Part shown: positions 33,132 through 44,100 of the stretch, piece after piece
Layout of the letters: each line of letters starts with the position of its first letter
Numbering within the stretch: position 1 is the first letter of the stretch
NCBI RefSeq assembly: GCF_000151665.1
Contig: NW_013171815.1
Location: 1,902,361-1,966,360 of the forward strand
Reading direction: 5' to 3'
Length of the DNA: 64,000 nucleotides
Source of the DNA: Blastocystis hominis
Lineage: Eukaryota > Sar > Bigyra > Opalinata > Blastocystidae
Notes under the pieces: model-generated
Database searches by the model: none
Told to the model about the DNA's origin: nothing
Seen by the model: the letters and a program-made list of their open reading frames with translations, nothing else
Program-made: the position numbers and the translations under genes

Positions 33132-33214
33132 CGACTAAATCACACAACCAAACAGAGAACATTCAGCTTCCAGCTTCCAGCTACACCTTGAACCCAGCCA
33201 TTCCATTCCATCCT

Positions 33215-35059
33215 TCACGGCTCCATCCACGGACTCTTCGCTTCGCCTTCCCATTCTTCCCCGTCCCTCATGCTGCTCAGACTCGCCACCACCATCGCAT
33301 CCAGCATCGCTCCGCGCAGATCCCTCGACAAACACCACCGAATTCCGCACCGCGGGGAAGTCAGCCTTTCCACCCACTCCTTGATCACGCCGTTCACCGT
33401 TTCCACCGTTTCCACCGTTTCCACAGCCTCATCCATTCGATCTCCCGCGGTTTTCCCCGCGAAATCGCGCCATTTGACCAGCCATCGGAGCGTTTCGCGC
33501 AGCGTCGCCGTCGTCAGCCCGGAAACCGCGGTTCTGTTCGCATCCGCGCAGCGCGTTTCCAGCAGATCCACGATTTCCTACCCGTCAACGCGATCCATCG
33601 CTTCCACCCGCGCAACGCCGCGGATTCCCGCGATTTCGACGCCGATCGCGCAGCCCTCCATCCGACGCAGGCGAAGCAGCAGCCCGCCCAATCTACTCCA
33701 CATCCCCGCGGGAACCCTACTCCACGTAGAACCTCGCCTCCGTTTCCACGGTTCCACGATCCTTGGAACACAAATCACTATCCAGCCAGCCGTTTTCCCG
33801 CGGTAAACGCGATTCCAGCGTTTCCCATGGGAGTTTCCCCATTATCTACGTTTCCACGGTTTCCACGTTTCTACCTCGATCCATCTGCATCCCTCCAGAA
33901 CCGCGGTTTCGTCCAACACGTCGCAGAGAACATTCCAAAACATTCCCGCGCGTTCCTCCACTTCCCCCGCGGTTATCAGCAACGCCCGGCAACTTGCCGC
34001 CAAATTTTCTTCGTCTTGGCGGGCGTTTCGCTGTAGAAAGCGCGCGAACCAGGCGAAGAAAAGCCGCTGCAGCGACGGTTTCTGCGAACGCACTTTTCCC
34101 GCCAATCCGCGAAGCGACGTTTCGAAACTCCCGCCACTTTGCTTGAAACTCCCCCAGGAATTCCCCGCGATTTCGATTAGAATTCGGAGCGCCGCGTCGT
34201 CGCCCAAAAACGGCAAATAAACGAACGGAATTTCCGAGTCGTCCCGCGGTAAAAGCGCCCTTAAATAGTGTTCCATCGCTTCCTGCCAGTCCACGTGACT
34301 CGAAACCCCCGCGAGCGTTTCGGGAACGGCGTATCCCGCGGTTAAATCGCCCAGCCGATCCAGTAATAGTGTCGCGTGGCACACAAATCGCTTCGCGTCC
34401 AGCCATCCCCGCGGTTCTTTGATCTCCTCCACCAGCTCTGCCCAACATTCCCGCGACTTCGTCAGAACCGCGGCAATCCCTTTCCCCGCGAAACTCCCGA
34501 GCGTTTCCCAGCGTTTGGCGATTTGCCGCGCTTCGGCGCAGAGCGAAGAAATCTTCTCCTTCGCTTCGAACACCGTGAACAGACGCAAAATGCATGTCGT
34601 CGCGCCCCACATCGCATCGCTCACCGATTCCAACGTGTCGCCATCATGCGCATCGGCATGGCCGATCTCTCTCTGTAGCTCGAGAATGTGCCGCAGATCG
34701 TCGACCGTCTCGGCGGTGTGGAGGGAAAAGAGCAGCCGCTCGGTGGCGTCGTCGGATGCAAATGAGCGGCAAATGCGTTGAAAGGATTGGCGCGTGGATT
34801 CGTCCGCGATGGCGCCTTGCAGGGAGCAGCGACGCCAATGGAAATTGTAGTGCTCGAACAGGGAGTCCCAGTCCTCGTGCGAACCAACCGACGGATCGTC
34901 GAACGCTCCGCAGCGGAAGGCATTGTACATGAGGTGGATCAGATTCGATTCGTCCTCCGGCGTGGAGTCCGAGGAGCGTTGAAAGAGCGAATGGAAGCTG
35001 AGAGTGCTGCTTTGGGAGGGGTCCGAGAAGAATGTGATGGGAGATGTTTTCTTTCTCAT
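33215..35059 (-). CDS. Helical protein of unknown function with VET repeat
   Basis: Four exons: a long first exon (35059-33875), then introns 33846-33874 (29 bp), a 40-bp intron, and a 30-bp intron, giving 581 residues with a TGA stop. The product is mostly alpha-helical (TERLLFSLHTAETVDDLRH, RRMEGCAIGVEIAGIRGV) with no recognised domain. It contains VETVETVETV encoded by tandem GTGGAAACG, the same 9-mer that builds its own first intron. GC-rich codons throughout. I do not recognise a family; an ARM/HEAT-like scaffold is possible. Confidence 0.55.
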
Positions 35060-35184
35060 TTTCTATATAGAAAGTGGAACGCACATGAGACTTGAAGCCA
35101 ATTTTGAATCGCCGACCAGTAAAGAAACTCAGAGTTCGTACTCAGGGAATCCACTCCTTCCTAACAGTCCAATCCTTTTCCAAA

Positions 35185-35541
35185 TCATACGCTATTTTCC
35201 TTCTTATCAGAATCGGACAAATTTAATTCATAGATCAAGAGTTCTACCAACTCTTTCAATAAGGACCTGAACCATTCACTTTTAATACGAAATACACATA
35301 CCAAAAATATTCTTCCGATTGTATCTCCAGAACTGCGCTCGAATCATAAGAAGCCGACGCCGGTGTCAGAGACGACTCGACTTGACTTCTCCGTGTTTCA
35401 CAGATCGACTACACTCTGATTCCAGCTCCCATTCTCTACTTCATACTCCTGAAGGATGTACAACAATCCGTCAAAGGAGCGAACGTCTGCAGCCTGCAGT
35501 CGGCTTGCAAAGCCGCTCAGGATGTAATGATCGAACTGCAT
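35185..35541 (-). CDS. Small helical protein of unknown function
   Basis: Three exons (introns 35409-35439 of 31 bp and 35267-35301 of 35 bp) encode 96 residues, TGA stop. Starts MQFDHYILSGFASRLQ; the rest is predicted coiled coil or helical (GLLYILQEYESICETRRSQ, YFWSLLKELVELLIYELNL). Its ATG lies 54 bp downstream of the acylphosphatase poly(A) motif, on the same strand. I do not recognise it. Confidence 0.5.
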
Positions 35542-35594
35542 GACTAAACTCTGCTTTCGAACTGCAAAATAATTGTCTCTCTCGATTGTTTCGA

Positions 35595-35602
35595 AACAAA
35601 CA
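35595..35602 (-). terminator. TGTTTGTT motif of acylphosphatase
   Basis: Begins exactly 4 nt after the TG that would become TGA on polyadenylation. Confidence 0.8.
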
Positions 35603-35606
35603 AATG

Positions 35607-35960
35607 CATCTACGAATGGCAAAATCGGGGAATTCAGCGACATCAAGTTCTCTCTCATTCTTAAACTCGGCGTGATCAATCTTTGACATTGGTGATCCGG
35701 TCTGCATCAACCACGTTTTCATCGAATCGATGTTCTCTTTGGCCCCCTGCATTCTACAACACAACAGTGTAAGCTTGCTTACACTCCGGTTACCGTTCCC
35801 TGCGGCGTATTCATGCACCATCCGACCAATTTCAGCCGAGTAGCCTCACTCTGTGTGAATTTGCGGAAATACACTCCTGCGATTAACGGCGATCTAAATT
35901 CCTGCCTTGCACTCTTCCAAAGACTTCGAAATCTACGCTCAACAACCTAGAGAGGGACAT
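35607..35960 (-). CDS. Acylphosphatase; stop codon made by polyadenylation
   Basis: Hydrolyses acyl-phosphates such as 1,3-bisphosphoglycerate. All family signatures are present: [20 protein letters not shown] (catalytic Arg in the GxxFR loop), [15 protein letters not shown] with the catalytic Asn, [29 protein letters not shown] and terminal FPDFAIRR. The product is 98 residues, the usual length. Exons join across 35877-35905, a GC-AG intron of 29 bp, and 35754-35782 (29 bp). Coding length is 98 codons plus TG, and no stop is encoded there. TGTTTGTT starts 4 nt later, so cleavage after TG would give TGA. Reading through would add ~60 residues unlike any acylphosphatase. Confidence 0.93.
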
Positions 35961-36015
35961 TTGTTTGTGAGAAAATAATAAGAATAGAAATAAAAAGTCA
36001 TAGAGAAAAAAAGAA

Positions 36016-36086
36016 GGTCCCACCGAGATTTGAACTCGGATTGCAGGATTCAGAGTCCTGAGTGCTAACCATTACACCATGGGACC
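36016..36086 (-). tRNA. tRNA-Gln (CTG)
   Basis: Seventy-one bases: acceptor GGTCCCA/TGGGACC, D-arm with TGTAATGGTTAGCA, anticodon loop ACTCTGAA (anticodon CUG), T-arm CCGAG-TTCAAAT-CTCGG. No intron. It lies only 40 bp downstream of the UTP15 stop on the same strand. CUG is a normal glutamine anticodon, which agrees with TAA/TAG acting as stops. Confidence 0.95.
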
Positions 36087-36126
36087 GCTACATTTCCTTT
36101 CTCAAACAACTTTATAAAAATACGAT

Positions 36127-37941
36127 TTACTTTGGAGTGTTGGTTGTAATCGCTTCTAACATGCCCATTACAGAGAACACGTCCTTCTGCACCTGAATTT
36201 CCTCGTCCAAAATCTGCTCCAGCTTCACCAGCTGCGAGTCCGTCAGCGAATTCTTCCCGATGTTTTCTCCGTGATGATCTGCGCATTACCCCTCTCTTTC
36301 CCTCCGCCTACTCAAAATCTCTTCCGCCACGGTTGTTAGAATGTCGGTGTACTTCGGGTCCACGATATAGTACGACACGAACGAAATCAGCGGCTCCAAC
36401 TCCTTATCCGTCCTACGCATTACCACGTTTCCACGTTTCCACCTTCCACGAATCGCGGTTTTGAGATCTCCGCGCGTCCTTAACTCCTCCAACACCGCCA
36501 CGATGTCCTTCACGTTCCTCCCCTACATCGCAACCCGCGGTTAATCCCCACTTCCAGCACCGCGTTCAGCGCCTTTTTATACTCGAATTTCCGCAAATAG
36601 CGGTTCCACTTCGACTGGTGAACCCTCTTTCCCGCGGTTATCTCCACCTTCTTCGCCTCCAGCTCGGGGTCCACGCGTTTGCTCCGGTACACCACACGCG
36701 CCAGCAGCGCGCCGGGCGCCAGCGCGGGCGTTTCCTCCGCCTTCTCCACGTGCTCCCGCACCCGCGTGGACAGGATTCCCGCGGAAGTGCCGACGGCCAT
36801 GACGTTGGAGGGCTAGGCTTGACAGTCCCGCGGGGAAGTACGGAAACGGCGACGGAGAGAACGGGGTCGGGGAACTTGAAGTTGTGGGTGACTTTGAAGG
36901 TCGTGGGATCCACCACGCGCACCGAGCCGTCCAGCGAGGCCGACAAAAACCGCGGGGCCGGGAACGAATCGCTGCGATACGACGCCAGACACGTGACCTG
37001 CTTCTGGTGGTAGTTCAGCGTCGCCAGCTCTCTACGCCTGAAATCGCCCCGATTTCTGGACTTTCCGCTGTTGAGCAGGTCGAAAACGTGCAGCTCCGCC
37101 TCGCTGGCGGCCACGACCACCGACGCGCTGAGCTGCAGCACGCAGCCCACCGCGTGAGGCGTCGCCAGGGACAGCACGCACGCCTCCGAGGGGGCCACGC
37201 GGCGGTCCCACAGCTTCACGCAGCCGTCGAAACCCCCGCTCAGGAAGCAGTCGCTCTGCGTGGACGCCACGCTCAGCGCGCGCACGTAGTCCTGGAGATG
37301 AGATGAGACATGATGACCGCGGATACCGTGTGGCCCTCGTACGTGTTCACCACCATGTTCGTAGGGATGTCGTACAGACAGATCGTCTTGTCGTCGCTCC
37401 CGGAAAGCAGCTGCGTCGTCGAGAAAAAGTCCACCGCGTGCACCGCAGAGCTGTGAGGCTGCGCCTGGCGCAGCATCGTCTTCGTCTCCACGTCGAACAG
37501 CTTGATGTTGCCCTTCTCGTCGCCCGCCGTCAGAAGCTTCCCGTCGTGACGGAAATTGCCTGCTTCGAAGACCACTCGCAGATCTACCGGAATACGCGAT
37601 ATCCATGAAGCGAGAGAAGCTCTTGATCTTCTGACGCGTTTCGCCGGAGAATAAAATGACACTAGAGGGAAAACGGAAGACGCGCGCCCTACTTGGTTCC
37701 AGAGGAAACAGCGAAGTGGTACGGCGATAGGGGAGAGAACGAAATATGATTTACAGGACCACTCTACACATCGTGGAAAACTGTGAATGCCTACCAGTTT
37801 TGTTTCATTTATGTTTCGGAATGACTTCCACCATATGTCTATCCGTGAATGCGCTTCCCATTTCTCACTTTCCGAAGTTTTCGCAGAACGCGCAGTAGGT
37901 ACACTCTTTGGTACAATTGGCTTGAATTCAATTCCAGACAT
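36127..37941 (-). CDS. UTP15: UTP15, WD40 protein of the t-UTP/SSU processome
   Basis: Nucleolar factor for early pre-18S rRNA processing. Ten exons (nine introns of 28-35 bp) give 512 residues, the normal family length. WD40 repeats are clear: NHISFSPLSPYHFAV, NFRHDGKLLTAGDEKGNIKLFD, HAVDFFSTTQLLSGSDDKTICLYD, DCFLSGGFDGCVKLWD, FLSASLDGSVRVVD. The UTP15 C-terminal domain follows: WNRYLRKFEYKKALNAVLE, VAVLEELRTRGDLKTAI, LISFVSYYIVDPKYTDIL, ending EIQVQKDVFSVMGMLEAI. Several introns carry no stop and keep frame length, so naive ORF calls run straight through them. TAA stop. Confidence 0.93.
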
Positions 37942-38045
37942 TTCAAAGAAGCGTCTACTGTAGAAGGGAACTGCAGAGAATGGGTCGCTTTTGTTTCTGC
38001 AACTCCCGAAATTCCCCCTATTTCTGGCTCCATCCCTGGTTTGCA

Positions 38046-38053
38046 AACAAACA
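38046..38053 (-). terminator. TGTTTGTT motif downstream of the giant ORF
   Basis: Exact match 93 nt after the giant gene's TAA and ~105 bp before the UTP15 start. A weaker CGTTTGTG lies nearer the stop at about 38126. Confidence 0.55.
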
Positions 38054-38145
38054 ACGTAATTACAACAACAACAACAACAATGACAGGGGAGAATCATATA
38101 TATACATATGTATATACTCCCCACAAACGACGTTCTCCTCTTTCC

Positions 38146-41100
38146 TTACTGCTCGCTGTCGTTCGGCACCGACGTCGCCAGAATGAACTCCGCAGTATCC
38201 TCCTCCGCGTTGAGTCCATAGCCCGAGAAGGTGAACGTCTTGCTCGTTCCCCAGATCAGCACGCGCTTGTCTCCCTTGTCCACCTCGATCTTCGTCAGCG
38301 CCTTCAGCGACATCACGATGCCCGTGTCGATCGGATCCTCCAGCGGGTACTTCACGCAGAGCGTCAGCGGACGGCCCTCCGTGTGTGTCTCGAAGTACAC
38401 GTTGAAGCTGCCCTCGCTCACCGGGAAGGCCTCGAACACGTCGTCGCACGGCGAGTTCGCGAAGATCGCCGACTGCACCAGCTCGGTGTGCGAACCCAGC
38501 AGGCGGAACTGCTTGTTCTGCGACATCACGGAGCTGTCGCTCGAGAAGCCCTCCAGCGACTGCATCGCCTCCACCGACACCACGTTCACCTCCAAAATGT
38601 TCTGGTTCTCCGGCGTCACCGACATGGGCATGTGGTTCTTGAACACCACGCACATCTTCAGCGTGCTCTCCACCGGCTCCGTGAACACCACCACCGCCTG
38701 GCCTCCCTCCACCAGCGCCAGGCCGTAGCGCTCCGCGCTCGCGCAGGTGGCCGCCAGCTCCACGAAGAACACCTCCTCCAGACGGTCGATGTTCGCTCCG
38801 TGCAGCGTGTACTCCTTGGTCTGGTTCAAGTAGATCAGGTTGCGGTTGCCCGTGGACGTCACCTGGTTCACGAACATCACGTCCACGTCGAACTCGTCGT
38901 ACAGCACCCAGAAGTTCGAGTCCGCGTTCGTGAAGCCGTAGCACACCGACAGGTGATCCGTGTTCGCCAGCTTCTCGTAGCTGTTCTCGTCCGTGTTCCA
39001 CACCACCAGATAGCCCTGCACGTCCGCCGTCGCCACGATCTGCTCCCGGTCCGTGCAGCTGATGCCCGTCACCAGACGCATCTTGTCGTTCTCCTTGCCG
39101 TTCGCCACCACCACCATCCACTGCTTCTCCTCGCGCGGCACGAACTCGAACGGACTCGACTCGTCCACGCTCAGAATGTCCAGCAGGCCGCGCGACTCCA
39201 GCGTCAGCGGCGGGTACACGTCTCCCTGCGACTGCTCGCTCAGGAACACCCAGCGCTTGCCGCTGAACTGGTAGCACAGCTTGTAGTTCGCCGTCGTCGT
39301 GTTCGTCAGCGCAAACTCGTCGTACATGCGCTCGTACTCCGCGTCGTACAGCAGCGCGCGGCTGCCGTCCTCGTCGTACTCCATGCCCTCGCCCGGAGCG
39401 TCGCAGTCCGCCGCGTCGTTCGCCACCCACTTGTAGCGAGCCTCGTGCACCGTGTCGCTGGACTGGAAGGAGAGGTGCGTGGTCACGTTCTTCACCGCCC
39501 ACAGATTGGCCGTGCCGATCAGCTCCTCCTCGCCCACGCGCATCGTCGGGTTGATCACGCCCAGCACCAGCAGATTGAACGAGGTCAGCGTAGGCTTCGT
39601 CTCGCCCTCGAACAGGTAGCAGATCAGCACGCTGCCTCCGGTCACCACCGACACGTGGAACGCGCCATCCTCCGACCGCGCGATGTACTCGTCCAGAGGA
39701 ATGCCCTCCAGACAGTCGCTGCTCGTGAACGAAGTCACGGGCTCGTTCAGAGGATTGGCCAGCGGGTAGATCTTGTCGCCAGGGAACGTCATTCCCGTGA
39801 TGCGGATCGCGTTATCCACCTTGAAGATGATCGCGTCGTTGCGAGCGCCGTCGTCGATCGTGATCTCGTTCACGTGCAGCACGCTCAGACGGATCTCCGG
39901 GTACATCATCGGCTCCTCTCCGTCGAACAGGTAGCACAGCTTGTAGTCCTCCTCCGAGTACTCCAGCGCGAAGCCCACCACGCCATCGATCACGGGCACC
40001 CATTCGCCCATATCGCAGTCCTCGCCGGTCACCATCTTCGCCTTGTCGTTGTTCGATCCTCCGTTCACCGTCAGCAGCCAGTCCTTCATCACGTTCGCCG
40101 TCACGCGCGTGCTGTTCGTGTCCGCAGGCACCATGTCCAGCACCTCCTTCGACACGAAGTCCGACACCTCGAACGCGCGCGTCTGCTCCGCGAACACGTA
40201 GCACATCGTCCAGCTGTTCGCCGTCGAGTTCGTCAGCGTCACCGTCGCGGTCTTGTCCTGCGCCACGGGCGCCTCGAGCATCACCTCGCCCATGCAGTCG
40301 TTGCTCGGCGAGTTCACCAGCAGCAGCGAGTCGCCCTCGCCCGCCATCGCAGTGTCCATCGTGAACACCTTCGGCTGGTCCACCACGGCTCCGTTCGCCG
40401 CCAGCGCGGGCACCGCGGCAGCCACCGTAGGCAGGCTGCGCACCGTGAGAGCCAGGTTGTCGTACTTGATGGGCGCCTCCGCCAGAGTGAACGTGTAGAA
40501 CACGTAGCACACGTCGTAGCGCTTCTCGCTCTCCGCGGCGGTGAACGCGTAGCGCACCGTGTAGGTCTCGCTCACGCTCAGCACCTTCACGGCGTTCTGC
40601 TCCATGCACTCCGCTCCCTGCTCCACGATCCACACCTTATCGTTGCTGCTCATACCGAAGCCAGAGAACTGGATCGTCGGAGACTCGGACTGCTCGATCA
40701 CGTTCACAGAGTAGTCCGCGTGGCCAGCCACCTCCGCAGTGTTCACGCCCTTCACCACGAAGCTCAGGAAGCTGTACTGCACGGGCAGCTCGTTGCCGAA
40801 GGCGTAGCACAACACCATCGAGTCCGCGCTCTCCGCCATCGGGATGTTCACCACCGTCGAGAAGCTCTGATCCTCCTCCTCCTCGCCCACCGCAACAACA
40901 GGGAAGTTCAGCACCGCCTCCTCGCACGTCGTGTACGAGAAGTAGGCGTGGTCGTTCGCGCTCAGACCCACTCCCTCCAGAGTCACCGTCTTGTCCTGTC
41001 CGGCCACCAACACCTGCGGATGACCCGAGGTGAACGCGGCCGAAGTCAGCGTCTTCACCGAGATGCCGAACAGCGTCACGTAGGTCGAATCGTCCGCGAA

Positions 41101-44100
41101 GCGGAAGCACATCGTCATCTCCTTGCCGAGGTAGGACGCGTCCGCGAAGTTGAACGTCAGCGACAGCGATTCGCCGAGCACCATGTCGTCGAACTCCGCA
41201 GACACCGCGGCCACGCTGCAGTCGCCGCCCTCCACGATCTTGATTCGGTCCGAAGGCGTTATCAGAATGCCGTTGTAGGTCAGGGTCTTCGCCACGTCCT
41301 TCACAAACACGTTCTTGTCTCCGCTCGACGCCGTCACCACAGGACGACCGAACACCACCAGCTTGAAGACGCTATCGCTGCCATACGCTCCCTGCGGTCC
41401 GTAGTTCATCCACTCCTGGCCCTGGAACTGGTAGCAGATCTGGTAGGGCTCTTCCTCCGTGCTCTCCTCCAGGAAGTAGGTGTCGATCGACAGCGTCTCG
41501 TCCAGCTCGTAGTACTCCACCGTCATGTTCGCGACAGGGTCCATCATGTAGTCCACCTCCGCCGAGCAGTCGCTGTTGTAGGGGACGTACTTCACGCGGT
41601 CGCCCGCAGCCACGCCCACGCCGGAGAAGGTGAACGACTTGGGACGCAGCCACACCGCCACCGTCGCCGCGCCCGACTCCGTCGTCACCGACTGCAGCTC
41701 CTTCACCGACAGCGTGTAGTCCGCGTAATAGAACACCGCGTTGCCGTCGAAGCGGTAGCACAGATGCAGCGCGTTCGCAGCGGCAGGGAAGTCCACAGCC
41801 ATCGCCGTAGAGCTGATCGACACCACGGCGCGAACAGCGGGCTCGCACGACTCCAGAGGCGAGAACCACGCCTCGTCCGCGTCGCTCACGCCGTAGATGT
41901 CCACGGCCACCTCCTTCGGCTGCTTCGCGACCACGCTTCCGTTCGTGAACGCAACCACGCCCTTCACCATCAGATCCCACTTCGCGGGGCTGAACGCTCC
42001 GTTCGAGCCGAGCAGCTGAGGCTCTTCTCCGGCGAACACGTAGCAGAGCTGGTAGTACTGGTTCTCGCTGTGCTGCGACACGGTCAGCGTCACCGAGGTC
42101 TGCTCGCCAATCATCACGTTGCCGATCGAGGGAATCATGTCCGTCGAGTAGCACGCCGTCGCAGTCGCAGGCACGAAGTAGAAGTAGTCCTCCGCGTTGA
42201 TGTGGCTGCGCGTGAAGGTGAAGGTCTTGCTCTGGCCAGCGACGATGCTGCTCACACTCAGTCCCTCCGCAGCAGACACGCTCAGCGAGTACAGCACGTA
42301 CGCGTTCGGGATGAACGCGAACGGCTCCGATCCGAACTTGTAGCACACGTGGATGCTGCCAGAAGTCACCTCCTCGTAGATGTTCACCGTCGTCATCACC
42401 GTCGTCAGCGGCAGCGAGCTCGCCTCCACGCCGTCCACCGACAGAGGCAGCAGCGACGCGCAATCCGCGCCCGCAGTGAACGCCAGCTCATCGCCGGCAG
42501 CAAATCCGTCGGCGACCACACGCACCGGCTTGGCGTTGCGCGACACGAAGAAGGAAATCTCCGACTCCACCATCGTATCCAGGAAGCTCTCGAACGCCTT
42601 CACCACCACATCGAACGCGCTGAGACGCACCACGTTCGTCGTCGACTGGCCGAACTGGTAGCACATCGCGTAGCTGGCACCATTGCTGCCCGCGCTGAAC
42701 AGGTACGTCGCCACCAAACCGTCGTCCGAGTCCGTCACCGCGAAGCTAGCCACCGCCGCGGAGCTGCAATCCTCCGTCGCGTGGAAGCTGATCACATCGC
42801 CGACGCGCAGACCCGTGCCAATCACACGCACCGTCTTGGCCTGGCCAGCAACCGCCACGTTGACACTTCCCATCGTCGTCTCCACCGCGGCGAACTCCAT
42901 CACAGCGATCGAATCCGACACGGCAATCGCTCCCTCCTCCGAGAACGCGTAGCACATCTTCAGATTGTGACCCGAAGCAGCAGCCAGAGCGCTCGCGGTC
43001 GCCTTCACGCTCGTCGTCGTCACCTCCGTCACCTCCACAGTCACCAGGCTCAGGCCCAGTCCCGAGTCCACCTCGCAGGCGTCATTCTCCTCCACGAAGA
43101 AGATCGAGTCCGTGTCGCGGAAACCGCTTCCGGTCACTTCCACCAGCACAGGCACGCCCACAGCCATGTAGCCCTCCTCGCCCGAGAAGACCACGGAGGA
43201 CACATAGTCCACCTGGACGGTCAGCTGCTCGAACGTCTGGTAGGGCATCGAGTTGAACTTGTAGTGCAGCGCCATCGGCTCTGAGGTCGGCGCGCTCTGC
43301 AGATCCATCAGGAACGTGCGGTTCGCGCTCACCGTCATGACCTCCGTCTCGATCTCCTGGTAGGCGAAGTAGAGCTTGTCGTTCTCCTGGATCCACGATC
43401 CCTCCAGTCCGAACACCTTGGGAATACCCACGACCACGTGCGCGGGATCGCCCACTTCGCTCGTGAGCGCAGTCACGTCTCCCACGTACATGTTGTACTC
43501 CGTTCCGCACTCCGCGTATCTCGAAGCGCCCAGACTGTAGCACAGCTTCAGCGCCTTGTTCTCCGAGCCCTGGGCGAACGTCCAGGTCACCGTGTTGTCC
43601 TCCTGGCTCAGCGTGCCCGACGCGATCGGCTCCTCCAGACAGTCGTTCTCCACGTACTTGAAAGACTCCACAGCGTCCATCGACATCGTCATCTCGCTGT
43701 ACGTGCGGTGGAACGTGAACATGTTGGTCGCCGTGGTCGAGATCTGCAGCGCGTAGCTGATCACGCCGCTGAACTCGGACAGACGACGGCGCGCAGCCTC
43801 CGTGGGAATCATCGCAGACGTGAAGGTGATGCGGTGCACACCCGACTCCGGAATGGTCACGGTCTGCTCCATGATCTGCGCACCATCGACGAGCACGCGC
43901 ACACGCATCGTCACCGCGCGGAACTGCTCGCAGTCCACCACCACCACGAACTCCATCACATCGGCCAGCATATTCGCGTTGTGGTTCGTCAGGAACAAGT
44001 ACTCGGCCGAGGCGCTGCTGCTCGAGAACAGCACCAGCGATCCCTCGGGACGAAGCACCGTCTCCAGCTCGCCGCTCGCCGTGAACGTGTTGCTCAGCTG

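Noticed and set aside
33053-34036. 327-codon plus-strand frame rich in His, Pro and Phe
   Set aside because: Starts in a microsatellite and is antisense to the spliced minus-strand helical protein.
35398-35821. Extended acylphosphatase or alternative ~116-codon frames running past the TGTTTGTT
   Set aside because: Homology to acylphosphatase ends at FAIRR; the downstream sequence holds a separate small spliced gene starting at 35541.
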